From NCBI RefSeq assembly GCF_900102265.1, contig NZ_FNBH01000001.1, positions 1,178,001 through 1,242,000 on the forward strand: a stretch of DNA of 64,000 nucleotides, written 5' to 3'. The translations under genes were made by a program, and so were the position numbers. Positions 1 through 6,059 of the stretch are shown piece after piece. The stretch comes from Epilithonimonas hungarica. Lineage in GTDB: Bacteria; Bacteroidota; Bacteroidia; Flavobacteriales; Weeksellaceae. Position 1 is the stretch's first letter. Each line of letters opens with the position of its first letter. A model generated the notes under the pieces. That model did no database searches. It was given only the letters and a program-made list of their open reading frames with translations, and was not told where the DNA came from.

Positions 1-351
1 AATCTTCCGGGAGGGATTTTGGAAGCTTTTGGCAAGTTCTTCAAAAAGGATATGCGTGTTTACCTTTATCCTTACAAAAATCCGGAGGATGGCGAATTGC
101 TGACTTCGGAAAACCTGAAGGTCCACGATAATCTCAAAGAATTGTACAAATATTTCAAGCTCAATAAGAGGATTGTGGATATTTCCAATTACAATCCGAA
201 ATTCCTGGAAATCTATTCCCGAGAGATCCTTAAAAAGATCGTTACTCACGAATTGGGCTGGGAAGATGAGTTACCGAAAAGTGTGGCCGAAATGATAAAA
301 GATAGAGGGATGTTCGGTTATAAAGAATTAACTTTTGAAGGATTAAATTAA
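1..351 (+). CDS. C-terminal part of an unidentified protein (5' end outside window)
   Basis: The reading frame is open from base 1 (N-L-P-G-G-I-L-E-A-F-G...), so this is the last ~116 residues of a longer protein. The first in-frame initiation-like codon is an internal TTG at 19, which I do not take as a start. The fragment is soluble, rich in Lys, Tyr and Leu, with no signal peptide or membrane segment. It resembles, from memory only, the C-terminus of large flavobacterial proteins loosely annotated as nicotinate-nucleotide adenylyltransferase-like. I cannot confirm that and assign no function. It ends 5 bases before the next gene, so the two are probably cotranscribed. Confidence 0.6.
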   Translation, partial: NLPGGILEAFGKFFKKDMRVYLYPYKNPEDGELLTSENLKVHDNLKELYKYFKLNKRIVDISNYNPKFLEIYSREILKKIVTHELGWEDELPKSVAEMIKDRGMFGYKELTFEGLN

Positions 352-356
352 TAACA

Positions 357-806
357 ATGGTAGAACTTAAAAAAAGACTTTCATTCATTTTAGAAAGTCC
401 GGAACACGATAAGAACGCGAAACTTCTGAAGATCTGCCAGGTCTTGGACAAAGAGATTTCCTATTACAATTGGACCGGTTTTTACTTCAAGAATGGAGAT
501 AAAGATGAGTTGATCCTTGGTCCTTATGTTGGAGCGGAAACAGACCATACGATCATTCCTTTTGGAAAAGGTATCTGTGGTCAGGTTGCAGTTTCTGGGG
601 AAACTTTTGTAGTTCCGGATGTTTGGGCGCAGGATAATTATCTAGCTTGTTCCATTGATACAAAGGCGGAGATTGTAGTTCCTATCTTCAAGAATGGGGA
701 AAATATTGGACAAATCGATATCGATTCTCATACAATCGACCCATTCACAACAGAAGATGAAGAACTGCTGAACTGGCTTTGTGAGGAGGTTGCGAAGATT
801 TTGTAG
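357..806 (+). CDS. msrC: GAF-domain free methionine-(R)-sulfoxide reductase
   Basis: 149 residues forming a single GAF domain. The family (fRMsr) reduces free L-methionine-(R)-sulfoxide in the cytoplasm with thioredoxin. Two cysteines sit in the expected motifs: Cys74 in G-K-G-I-C-G and Cys98 in N-Y-L-A-C-S, followed by the conserved A-E-I-V-V-P-I strand and the D-I-D-S segment. These correspond to the E. coli Cys84/Cys118 redox pair. The third E. coli cysteine (Cys94) is replaced by a non-Cys residue here, so recycling would rest on two cysteines. The ATG follows the preceding stop by 5 bases. The family assignment is strong; the activity is inferred from it. Confidence 0.85.
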   Translation: MVELKKRLSFILESPEHDKNAKLLKICQVLDKEISYYNWTGFYFKNGDKDELILGPYVGAETDHTIIPFGKGICGQVAVSGETFVVPDVWAQDNYLACSIDTKAEIVVPIFKNGENIGQIDIDSHTIDPFTTEDEELLNWLCEEVAKIL

Positions 807-853
807 TTAAAAATTTTTTATAAAGATAAATAGTCGCATACATTGCGGCTTTT

Positions 854-1582
854 TTATTGTTTGATTTCTGTCAAAAGTTCCCGATAATATTCCCCACACT
901 TTGCCAGATGTGTCCCATACCACGAAAACGCTTCGCCGTCAACAATCATAATTTTCTGATTCAGACAAACTTCTTTGAATTCCTCAATATGTTTTTCCTT
1001 GAAAGGAAAAGGCTCTGACGAAAGGAAGATCAAATCAGCTTCCTTCAAATCTTCCAATTGAACTTCGGGATATCGTTTCTGATTTTTAAACAGATTTTCA
1101 AATCCTAATTCTTCTAAAATTCTCGAAATAAATGTATCGCCACCAATTGTCATATATGGGTTTTTCCAAATGAGATAAGCGACTTTCAAGCGTTTTTCAG
1201 GCTTAGGAATATCAAAAGCTTCATAGGTTCTCAAATTGAAAAACTGAGCTTTTTCTTCCTTCCCAAAGATGTGTCCGAGTTGTTTGATGAGATAATAATT
1301 ATCTTCAAGTGTTTCAATATTCGTTACCAAAACTTTGAGATCTTTCATCAGTTCCTCGACTTGCTCTTTGATATTTTCCTCCTTATTGGCAATGATCAGG
1401 TCTGGTTTCAGAGATTTGATTTTATCGATGTTGAGGTTTTTTGTTCCGCCAATCAATTCAACTTTATCAACCAAATTTTCCGGATGAATGCAGAACTTTG
1501 TCCTGCCAACAATTTCGTCAGTTGATAAACCCAGATCAAATAATGTCTCCGTAATCGATGGAACAAGTGAAATAACTCTCAT
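854..1582 (-). CDS. Helical-backbone metal/cobalamin receptor (BtuF/TroA-type) without signal peptide
   Basis: 242 residues starting M-R-V-I-S-L-V-P-S-I-T-E-T-L, the hallmark start of the BtuF-like helical-backbone receptor family: two Rossmann-like lobes joined by a long helix. Relatives bind vitamin B12, haem or siderophore complexes for ABC importers. There is no signal peptide and no importer gene nearby, and the ATG leads straight into the domain. It may therefore act in the cytoplasm or be an atypically localised member. The C-terminal lobe carries S-S-E-P-F-P-F and the typical final W-Y-G-T segment. Ligand unknown. A terminator-like hairpin and a palindromic repeat lie just upstream of its start. 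Confidence 0.75.
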   Translation of the reverse strand: MRVISLVPSITETLFDLGLSTDEIVGRTKFCIHPENLVDKVELIGGTKNLNIDKIKSLKPDLIIANKEENIKEQVEELMKDLKVLVTNIETLEDNYYLIKQLGHIFGKEEKAQFFNLRTYEAFDIPKPEKRLKVAYLIWKNPYMTIGGDTFISRILEELGFENLFKNQKRYPEVQLEDLKEADLIFLSSEPFPFKEKHIEEFKEVCLNQKIMIVDGEAFSWYGTHLAKCGEYYRELLTEIKQ

Positions 1583-1605
1583 AAAAAGGAATTTTACTTT
1601 AATGT

Positions 1606-1683
1606 TTCGAGGATCTCAGCAGGACAAATTCAATATTGAATTTGAAATTGTAGATAATGTCAGCCTGAGGCTCTCGAAGACTT
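1606..1683. repeat. Imperfect palindromic repeat with TTCGAG/CTCGAA ends
   Basis: The segment starts with TTCGAGGATCTCAGC and ends with CAGCCTGAGGCTCTCGAAG, which are rough inverted copies of each other. At its centre, bases 1625-1644 form a perfect 20-bp palindrome (CAAATTCAATATTGAATTTG). The right arm recurs at 4181-4199 with one mismatch in 19. It lies between two minus-strand genes. I read it as an interspersed hairpin repeat, not as an operator. Confidence 0.55.
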
Positions 1684-1692
1684 TGAATAAAA

Positions 1693-1728
1693 AAACTCTC
1701 TCAAAAATAAGAATTTCTGAGAGAGTTT
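1693..1728 (-). terminator. Rho-independent terminator of the DUF5606 gene
   Basis: An 11-bp perfect stem (AAACTCTCTCA / TGAGAGAGTTT) with a 14-base loop is followed by a T-run on the minus strand. It lies 75 bp downstream of the stop codon at 1803. Confidence 0.75.
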
Positions 1729-1802
1729 AATATTGTAAAATTAATAATGAAGAATGAATTGCGGAATTTTCAATCATCACATCAACTCATTATCGTATCA
1801 AA

Positions 1803-2375
1803 TTAATCTTCTTTCTTAGTTGCTTTTTTAGCAGCTGTTTTTTTAACTGGCTTTTCTTCTGTAGCTTCTGCTTTTTCAGCAGCCTTTTTTGCCGGCGCTT
1901 TTTTAGCAGCTGGTTTTTTCTCTTCTTTTTCTTCAACTACCTTAGCTTCTTCAATAGTTTCTTCTGCTGGCGCTTCTGGTTTTACAAAACTTTCCGGTGT
2001 GATGTAACCAGCTTTTTGAAGCAAATTGTACCATTGGGCCAATTTTTTTATGTCAGACTCATAGACTCTTTCCACATCATAGTTAGGAAGAGATTCAGCC
2101 ATGAAAGCTCGTAATTCTTCGCTGGAAGACTTGTGGTTGATGGTTGGTTTGTAATCGTATTTTTTTGCAATATTTTCAAAAACTTCGAACAAAGGAACTT
2201 CTTTATCAAATGTGAACATTGCGATATTATCAAGAAGACTTACCTGGCTTGAGTTCGAGATGCTCGCTTTTTTCTTGGTTGTGATGTCCTCAACAATAAA
2301 ACCGTTTTTTAATTGAGAAACCAATTTGAAAAGTCCCGGTTTTCCGGAGATTGAAATAATTTTTTCTAACTGCAT
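1803..2375 (-). CDS. DUF5606 family protein with Lys/Ala-rich tail
   Basis: 190 residues. Residues 1-~130 form a compact domain that I recognise as DUF5606, a Bacteroidota family of unknown function (M-Q-L-E-K-I-I-S-I-S-G-K-P-G-L-F start, V-S-Q-L-K-N-G-F-I-V-E-D). From ~135 the chain is low complexity: an acidic Glu/Val stretch, then alternating K-K-A-A-P-A-K-K blocks that resemble the basic tails of nucleic-acid-binding proteins. No signal peptide. It lies downstream of def on the same strand with an 84-bp gap. The basic tail suggests RNA or DNA contact, but that is inference. Confidence 0.8.
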   Translation of the reverse strand: MQLEKIISISGKPGLFKLVSQLKNGFIVEDITTKKKASISNSSQVSLLDNIAMFTFDKEVPLFEVFENIAKKYDYKPTINHKSSSEELRAFMAESLPNYDVERVYESDIKKLAQWYNLLQKAGYITPESFVKPEAPAEETIEEAKVVEEKEEKKPAAKKAPAKKAAEKAEATEEKPVKKTAAKKATKKED

Positions 2376-2459
2376 TTTAATATTTTTCTTTAGTAATTTT
2401 TTTTAATTGTCTATGTGAGATGTAAAAAGTTTTTTTATCCCTTACTTTTCATCTCTCAT

Positions 2460-3032
2460 TTATTTCGGAAACCTCATTTTATAGCTTACACTTATGTCTC
2501 CGTTGGCGATTTTCTGAAGTTTTCCTTTTACGATTTTTTTCTTCAAAGCGCTCAAGTGGTCTGTGAATAGGATTCCTTCGATGTGGTCATATTCGTGCTG
2601 TATAACTCTTGCCCGGATATCAGAAAATGTATCGGTATGTTTAACGAAATTTCTGTCGTAATATTCTATTTTAATGGTCGATTTACGCTTCACATCTTCA
2701 CGGACTTCCGGAATACTCAAACATCCTTCATTGAATTTCCATTCCTCTCCGGATTCTTCAAGGATTTTTGCATTGATGAACACTTTTTTGAAATCTTTCA
2801 GTTCCTCAGCAATGTCTTCATAATCTTCGTCATCGGAAAGAGGGGAAACATCTACCACAAAAAGTCTGATGTCCAAACCGATCTGAGGCGCAGCCAAACC
2901 AATACCGTTTGCACCGTACATCGTTTCGAACATGTTGTCAATCAATGTCTGCAGCTCAGGATAATCTTTATCGATATCGTGGGCTTTTTTTCTCAAAACG
3001 TTGTCGCCAAAGGCTCTAATTGGTAGAATCAT
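2460..3032 (-). CDS. def: Peptide deformylase
   Basis: 190 residues, normal for a bacterial type I deformylase, which removes the N-formyl group from nascent proteins. All three metal/active-site motifs are present: G-I-G-L-A-A-P-Q-I-G near residue 45, E-G-C-L-S-I-P near 101, and Q-H-E-Y-D-H-I-E-G near 144 (HExxH with the Cys of motif 2 as the third ligand). The ATG overlaps the TGA of the upstream ruvX (ATGA), so the two are translationally coupled. An insert around residues 68-85 (Ser/Asp/Glu-rich) is typical of Bacteroidota members. Confidence 0.97.
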   Translation of the reverse strand: MILPIRAFGDNVLRKKAHDIDKDYPELQTLIDNMFETMYGANGIGLAAPQIGLDIRLFVVDVSPLSDDEDYEDIAEELKDFKKVFINAKILEESGEEWKFNEGCLSIPEVREDVKRKSTIKIEYYDRNFVKHTDTFSDIRARVIQHEYDHIEGILFTDHLSALKKKIVKGKLQKIANGDISVSYKMRFPK

Positions 3033-3442
3033 CTCTTTTGCTCTAAAAAATTCTGCAACAATATGGTTGCGCTTACTTTATCGATCAATCCTTTTTCCTG
3101 TCTCTGTTTTTTGTTTTTTCCGCTTTGGCTGATGAAGAAAGAAGCCATTTTGGAAGTGAAACGTTCATCCAGACGATTGATTTTTTTATCGGGAAATTCC
3201 TTTTCAAATACCGAAATAAATTTCTGAATATCAGTTTCGATCTCGGACATATTGCCTTTCAGATCTGTGGGTAGTCCGATGACAATCTCGTCCACTTTGT
3301 TCTCAGAAAAATATTTTTTCAGAAATTCCACAAGTTTTGGTGTTTCCACTGTCGTGAGTCCGCTTGCAATGATCTGCATATCGTCTGTAACAGCGATTCC
3401 GGTTCTTGCTTTTCCGTAGTCGATAGCCAGGATTTGTCCCAT
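3029..3442 (-). CDS. ruvX: Putative pre-16S rRNA nuclease / Holliday junction resolvase-like RuvX (YqgF)
   Basis: 137 residues with the RNase H-like YqgF fold. Visible are D-Y-G-K-A-R-T-G-I-A near the start, E-I-V-I-G-L-P in the middle, and D-E-R-F-T-S near residue 93, with a late Asp (I-D-K-V-S-A) completing the acidic site. In E. coli this family matures the 5' end of 16S rRNA. It precedes def with a 4-base overlap. The ATG lies only 7 bases after an exact TAAATTTG box (3450-3457, minus strand), which suggests a very short leader. Confidence 0.92.
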   Translation of the reverse strand: MGQILAIDYGKARTGIAVTDDMQIIASGLTTVETPKLVEFLKKYFSENKVDEIVIGLPTDLKGNMSEIETDIQKFISVFEKEFPDKKINRLDERFTSKMASFFISQSGKNKKQRQEKGLIDKVSATILLQNFLEQKR

Positions 3443-3483
3443 AAGTTTGCAAATTTACAAAAATTTTCAGCTTATGAAAATTA

Positions 3484-3523
3484 AAAAAGCCTTGCATTCT
3501 TAATAAGATTTGCAAGGCTTTTT
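3484..3523 (-). terminator. Bidirectional hairpin terminator
   Basis: A 13-bp perfect stem (AAAAAGCCTTGCA / TGCAAGGCTTTTT) with A- and T-runs on both sides. It sits 17 bp past the stop of the minus-strand membrane gene at 3540 and upstream of ruvX, so it most likely ends the sigma-factor transcript. Confidence 0.8.
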
Positions 3524-3539
3524 AATAATTAAAATGACA

Positions 3540-4136
3540 TTAATCCTGTTTCATTTCTTCAACCAGTTTTTTGATTCTGTCAAGGTACTTACCATAGAAA
3601 AATTGATACCACCAATTACCTATGAAATATAACATAAACAACCCAATGACTACAGGCAAAAGTAGAGTGTAAGTAAGATATCCATTGCTGAATTGTCTCG
3701 TGTGTGGAATGGATTCTATAACTATGATCATTTCACAAACAAGGAACGGGACGAAACTCAGATAAAATGAAAGGTAATATTGCTTATTTAATTCAAATTG
3801 ATGAAACAGGTCCTTCAAAGAGTCATAAGTTCCCAAAGTAGGATTGCTGATTTCCCTGTAAAGTTTAAAGAATTTGCTAAAAAAGAAAACTGTTACCAAT
3901 GTCATAGAAGCAACCAGGACTTCAATGTAAAGCTTAAAACGAAAAGGTATTTGGAAAAACCAGATCACAATTAGAACTATTGGTAAGAGAATAATAGTTG
4001 ACCAAAATTCATTGCGCATATTCTTCCTGATTTTTTCCAGAGGTAGGTGTATTTCTTTTTGTCTTTCAGTAGAGATCTCCGGTGTTTCGGAAACATCTTC
4101 TTTATTCCAAAGGGTTTTAAGGTTATCTAGGTCCAT
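3540..4136 (-). CDS. Membrane protein paired with an ECF sigma factor (possible anti-sigma factor)
   Basis: 198 residues. The N-terminal ~45 residues are cytoplasmic and charged (M-D-L-D-N-L-K-T-L-W-N), then there are four hydrophobic segments at about 45-63, 68-88, 122-140 and 153-172, and a basic C-terminus. I do not see a classical zinc-type (ZAS) anti-sigma motif. It starts 43 bp after an ECF sigma factor on the same strand. Short N-terminal segments of this type are common in Bacteroidota proteins that follow sigma genes, so an anti-sigma role is plausible but unproven. Confidence 0.7.
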   Translation of the reverse strand: MDLDNLKTLWNKEDVSETPEISTERQKEIHLPLEKIRKNMRNEFWSTIILLPIVLIVIWFFQIPFRFKLYIEVLVASMTLVTVFFFSKFFKLYREISNPTLGTYDSLKDLFHQFELNKQYYLSFYLSFVPFLVCEMIIVIESIPHTRQFSNGYLTYTLLLPVVIGLFMLYFIGNWWYQFFYGKYLDRIKKLVEEMKQD

Positions 4137-4179
4137 ATCTTTGATAATTGATAGTTGATAGTTTAGTTGATGTTGTTGT

Positions 4180-4692
4180 TCAGGCTGAGGCTCTCGAAGC
4201 CTTTTTATTGATTAGTTCCTTCAATTTTTCCTTCGCTCGGTTCAGTTTTACTCTTGCATTGCCTTCCGAGATTCCCATTTGTTCCGCCATTTCCTTTCCG
4301 GAAAAATCTTCTAGATAATAGAAAATTAGAGCCTTGTCAATTGGATTCAGTTGTTGGATAGATTCATACATCAGCTTTAGGTTTTGTTCGTCTTCAAAGT
4401 TGTATTCCTCTTCTTTTATTTTGTAGAGCGAGACATCGTCGTTTTGGATAAAAGTTCGTCTTTTCTCAGTTTTCAGAAAAATAATTGCTGTATTCAAAGC
4501 AATTCTGTAGAGCCAGGTTGAGAATTCTGATTTTCCTTCAAAACTCGATAAAGACTTCCAAACCTGATAAACGATTTCCTGAAAAAGGTCATTCTGGTCA
4601 TCACGATTATCCATATACATTTTGGAGATCTTAAAGATGATTCCTTTGTGTTTATCGATTTTCTCTAAAAATTCTTTCTCAGATGAACCCAT
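4180..4692 (-). CDS. RNA polymerase ECF sigma factor
   Basis: 170 residues with sigma-70 region 2 at about 20-90 (D-L-F-Q-E-I-V-Y-Q-V-W, then F-S-T-W-L-Y-R-I-A-L-N-T-A) and region 4 at about 110-160 (L-N-P-I-D-K-A-L-I-F-Y-Y, G-I-S-E-G-N-A-R-V-K-L-N-R-A). It probably directs transcription of an envelope-related regulon together with the membrane gene 43 bp downstream. The last codons (A-S-R-A-S-A) and the TGA come from a copy of the palindromic repeat also seen at 1661-1679, so the native C-terminus has been replaced or extended by repeat DNA. Confidence 0.92.
   Translation of the reverse strand: MGSSEKEFLEKIDKHKGIIFKISKMYMDNRDDQNDLFQEIVYQVWKSLSSFEGKSEFSTWLYRIALNTAIIFLKTEKRRTFIQNDDVSLYKIKEEEYNFEDEQNLKLMYESIQQLNPIDKALIFYYLEDFSGKEMAEQMGISEGNARVKLNRAKEKLKELINKKASRASA
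4181..4199. repeat. Single arm of the CAGSCTGAGGCTCTCGAAG repeat
   Basis: Nineteen bases match 1661-1679 at 18 positions and contain the odd-centred palindrome around TGA. The arm supplies the stop codon and final codons of the sigma factor gene. Confidence 0.6.
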
Positions 4693-4763
4693 TTTTGTTT
4701 TAACTCTATTCGGTTAGTAATGATATCAAAAATTTGTTACAAAAAATAATTTATGAAATTTAT

Positions 4764-4853
4764 TTGGGCGCCTTTATCCGCCCTCCGTTCCCGCTTTTTT
4801 CTTTTTTCTCAAAAAAGAAAAAGAGCTCCACTCAGGTCGGGGCGCGCTTCGCC
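4764..4853. repeat. Interspersed hairpin repeat (copy A of the poly-A/T stem family)
   Basis: A GGGCGCCTTTATCCG-type left end is followed by a T-rich arm (CTTTTTTCTTTTTTCT), an A-rich arm that is its inverse (AAAAAAGAAAAAGAG), and a CTCAGGTCGGGGC right end. Related segments occur at 14533-14649, 49790-49925 and 58880-58965. The small open frames across it are artefacts of the repeat. The rest of the 4693-5140 gap holds two more repeat types and no gene. Confidence 0.6.
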
Positions 4854-4923
4854 AAGTTTGAACATTTGTTTTTCAATTGACATTTTCTCAACTATCCAAG
4901 TTTTCATATCCTTAAATCATAAT

Positions 4924-4976
4924 ATTTATCATTCCGTAGGAACCTCAACCGTTTAGATTCTTTCAGAATGACAAAG
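4924..4976. repeat. TGTCATTCCG inverted repeat (copy 1)
   Basis: ATCATTCCGTAGGAACCT and the inverse AGATTCTTTCAGAATGACA flank a short loop. This is one of six copies in the window and a weaker match than the copy at 5901. Confidence 0.6.
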
Positions 4977-4995
4977 TTTGCACTTAATTCTTCTC

Positions 4996-5064
4996 TGAGC
5001 GAAGCGTCTTTGCGAACCTTAAATAGTTTCAATCAATTCAAATAATCTTTGCGGACTTTGCGTT
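4996..5064. repeat. CTTTGCGGACTTTGCGTT repeat (copy 1)
   Basis: Begins TGAGCGAAGCGTCTTTGCG, passes through an AT-rich middle and ends CTTTGCGGACTTTGCGTT. Four copies occur in the window, all in the same orientation and all shortly upstream of a plus-strand gene. Confidence 0.6.
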
Positions 5065-5086
5065 CAAAAAGATGCAGTAATTTTCA

Positions 5087-5094
5087 TATTTTTG
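5087..5094 (+). promoter_or_regulatory. Candidate -7 box of the GldA-like gene
   Basis: TATTTTTG is an exact TAnnTTTG match 46 bp before the start codon at 5141. No convincing TTG lies at the normal distance upstream, so the call is tentative. Confidence 0.4.
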
Positions 5095-5140
5095 TAAAGA
5101 TTAAAAATCACTCATAATTCATCATTCATAACTATAATCG

Positions 5141-5836
5141 ATGTCTTTAAAAATTTCAGGACTAACAAAGCATTTCGGAGAGCAAGTTGCGCTCAACGAT
5201 ATTAATATCGAAATCAAAAAAAACGAGATCATTGGATTACTCGGGCCAAACGGTGCCGGAAAATCCACGTTGATGAAATCTATAACAGGCGTTCTGAAAA
5301 TCGATGAAGGCGAAATCCTCCTCGATGAAAAAAACATTTCAGAAGACGAAATCGAATCTAAAAAGAAAATCGGTTTCCTTCCGGAGAACAATCCACTTTA
5401 TAACGAGATGTTTGTGAAAGAATATTTGCAATTCGTGGCGAATCTTCATAATATTAAAAAAGAAAGAGTGGAACAGGTCATTGATTTGGTTGGAATTACG
5501 CCTGAAAAATCAAAGAAGATCGGTCAGCTTTCCAAAGGTTACAAACAACGTGTTGGATTGGCTCAAGCCATTCTTCACGAACCAGATTTGTTGATTCTCG
5601 ATGAACCAACCAATGGACTAGACCCAAATCAAATTGTAGAAATCCGAAATGTCATCAAAGAAATTGGAAAGGAAAAAACCGTGATTCTTTCCACGCATAT
5701 TATGCAGGAAGTGGAAGCGCTTTGTTCACGCGTAATTCTGATTCATCAAGGAAAAATATTACAAGATTCTCCGATTTCAGAATTCAAAGGAAAATTTGCA
5801 AGTCTCGAAGAAGCTTTCCAAAGCTATACAGTTTAA
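5141..5836 (+). CDS. ABC transporter ATP-binding protein, GldA-like, short form
   Basis: 231 residues. Walker A is G-P-N-G-A-G-K-S-T near residue 38, the signature is L-S-K-G-Y-K-Q-R near 129, and Walker B is L-L-I-L-D-E-P-T-N-G-L-D near 148, with an H-switch in S-T-H-I-M-Q-E-V-E-A. P-E-N-N-P-L-Y and G-L-D-P-N-Q are shared with GldA, the gliding-motility ABC ATPase. GldA proteins are usually about 300 residues; this one stops right after the ATPase core. No permease is adjacent, so the membrane partner is encoded elsewhere or the gene has been separated from it. Confidence 0.85.
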   Translation: MSLKISGLTKHFGEQVALNDINIEIKKNEIIGLLGPNGAGKSTLMKSITGVLKIDEGEILLDEKNISEDEIESKKKIGFLPENNPLYNEMFVKEYLQFVANLHNIKKERVEQVIDLVGITPEKSKKIGQLSKGYKQRVGLAQAILHEPDLLILDEPTNGLDPNQIVEIRNVIKEIGKEKTVILSTHIMQEVEALCSRVILIHQGKILQDSPISEFKGKFASLEEAFQSYTV

Positions 5837-5900
5837 TTATAAATAATATTACTGAAGCTTATAAATCGGTTTCATAAAATCTTCAAGTAAAACATAATAT

Positions 5901-5963
5901 TTGTCATTCCGTAGGAATCTCTACGTTTTTGATAAAATGATTTAGATTCCTACGGAATGACAA
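5901..5963. repeat. TGTCATTCCG inverted repeat (copy 2, perfect arms)
   Basis: Two perfect 20-bp arms, TTGTCATTCCGTAGGAATCT (5901-5920) and its inverse (5944-5963), are separated by 23 bp. This is the best-preserved copy of the family and a strong potential hairpin in the gap between the ATPase gene and priA. Confidence 0.8.
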
Positions 5964-5976
5964 AAAGAGAGTTTTT

Positions 5977-6043
5977 ATCGAAGCATCTTAGCGACTTTAA
6001 AATATTCTCAATAATTAATAAAAAACTTTGCGCTCTTTGCGTT
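5977..6043. repeat. CTTTGCGGACTTTGCGTT repeat (copy 2)
   Basis: Starts TATCGAAGCATCTTAGCG and ends ACTTTGCGCTCTTTGCGTT, 16 bases before the priA start codon. Copy 3 at 14819-14877 has exactly the same distance to its gene. Confidence 0.55.
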
Positions 6044-6059
6044 AAAAAAAATTCACAAC

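Noticed and set aside
1625-1644. Perfect 20-bp palindrome as an operator for the BtuF-like gene
   Set aside because: It is the centre of a larger inverted repeat whose right arm recurs elsewhere, so it is better explained as repeat DNA.
4753-4956. 67-codon plus-strand frame
   Set aside because: It runs across the poly-A/T stem repeat and part of a TGTCATTCCG repeat; the composition comes from the repeats and similar frames arise at the other copies.
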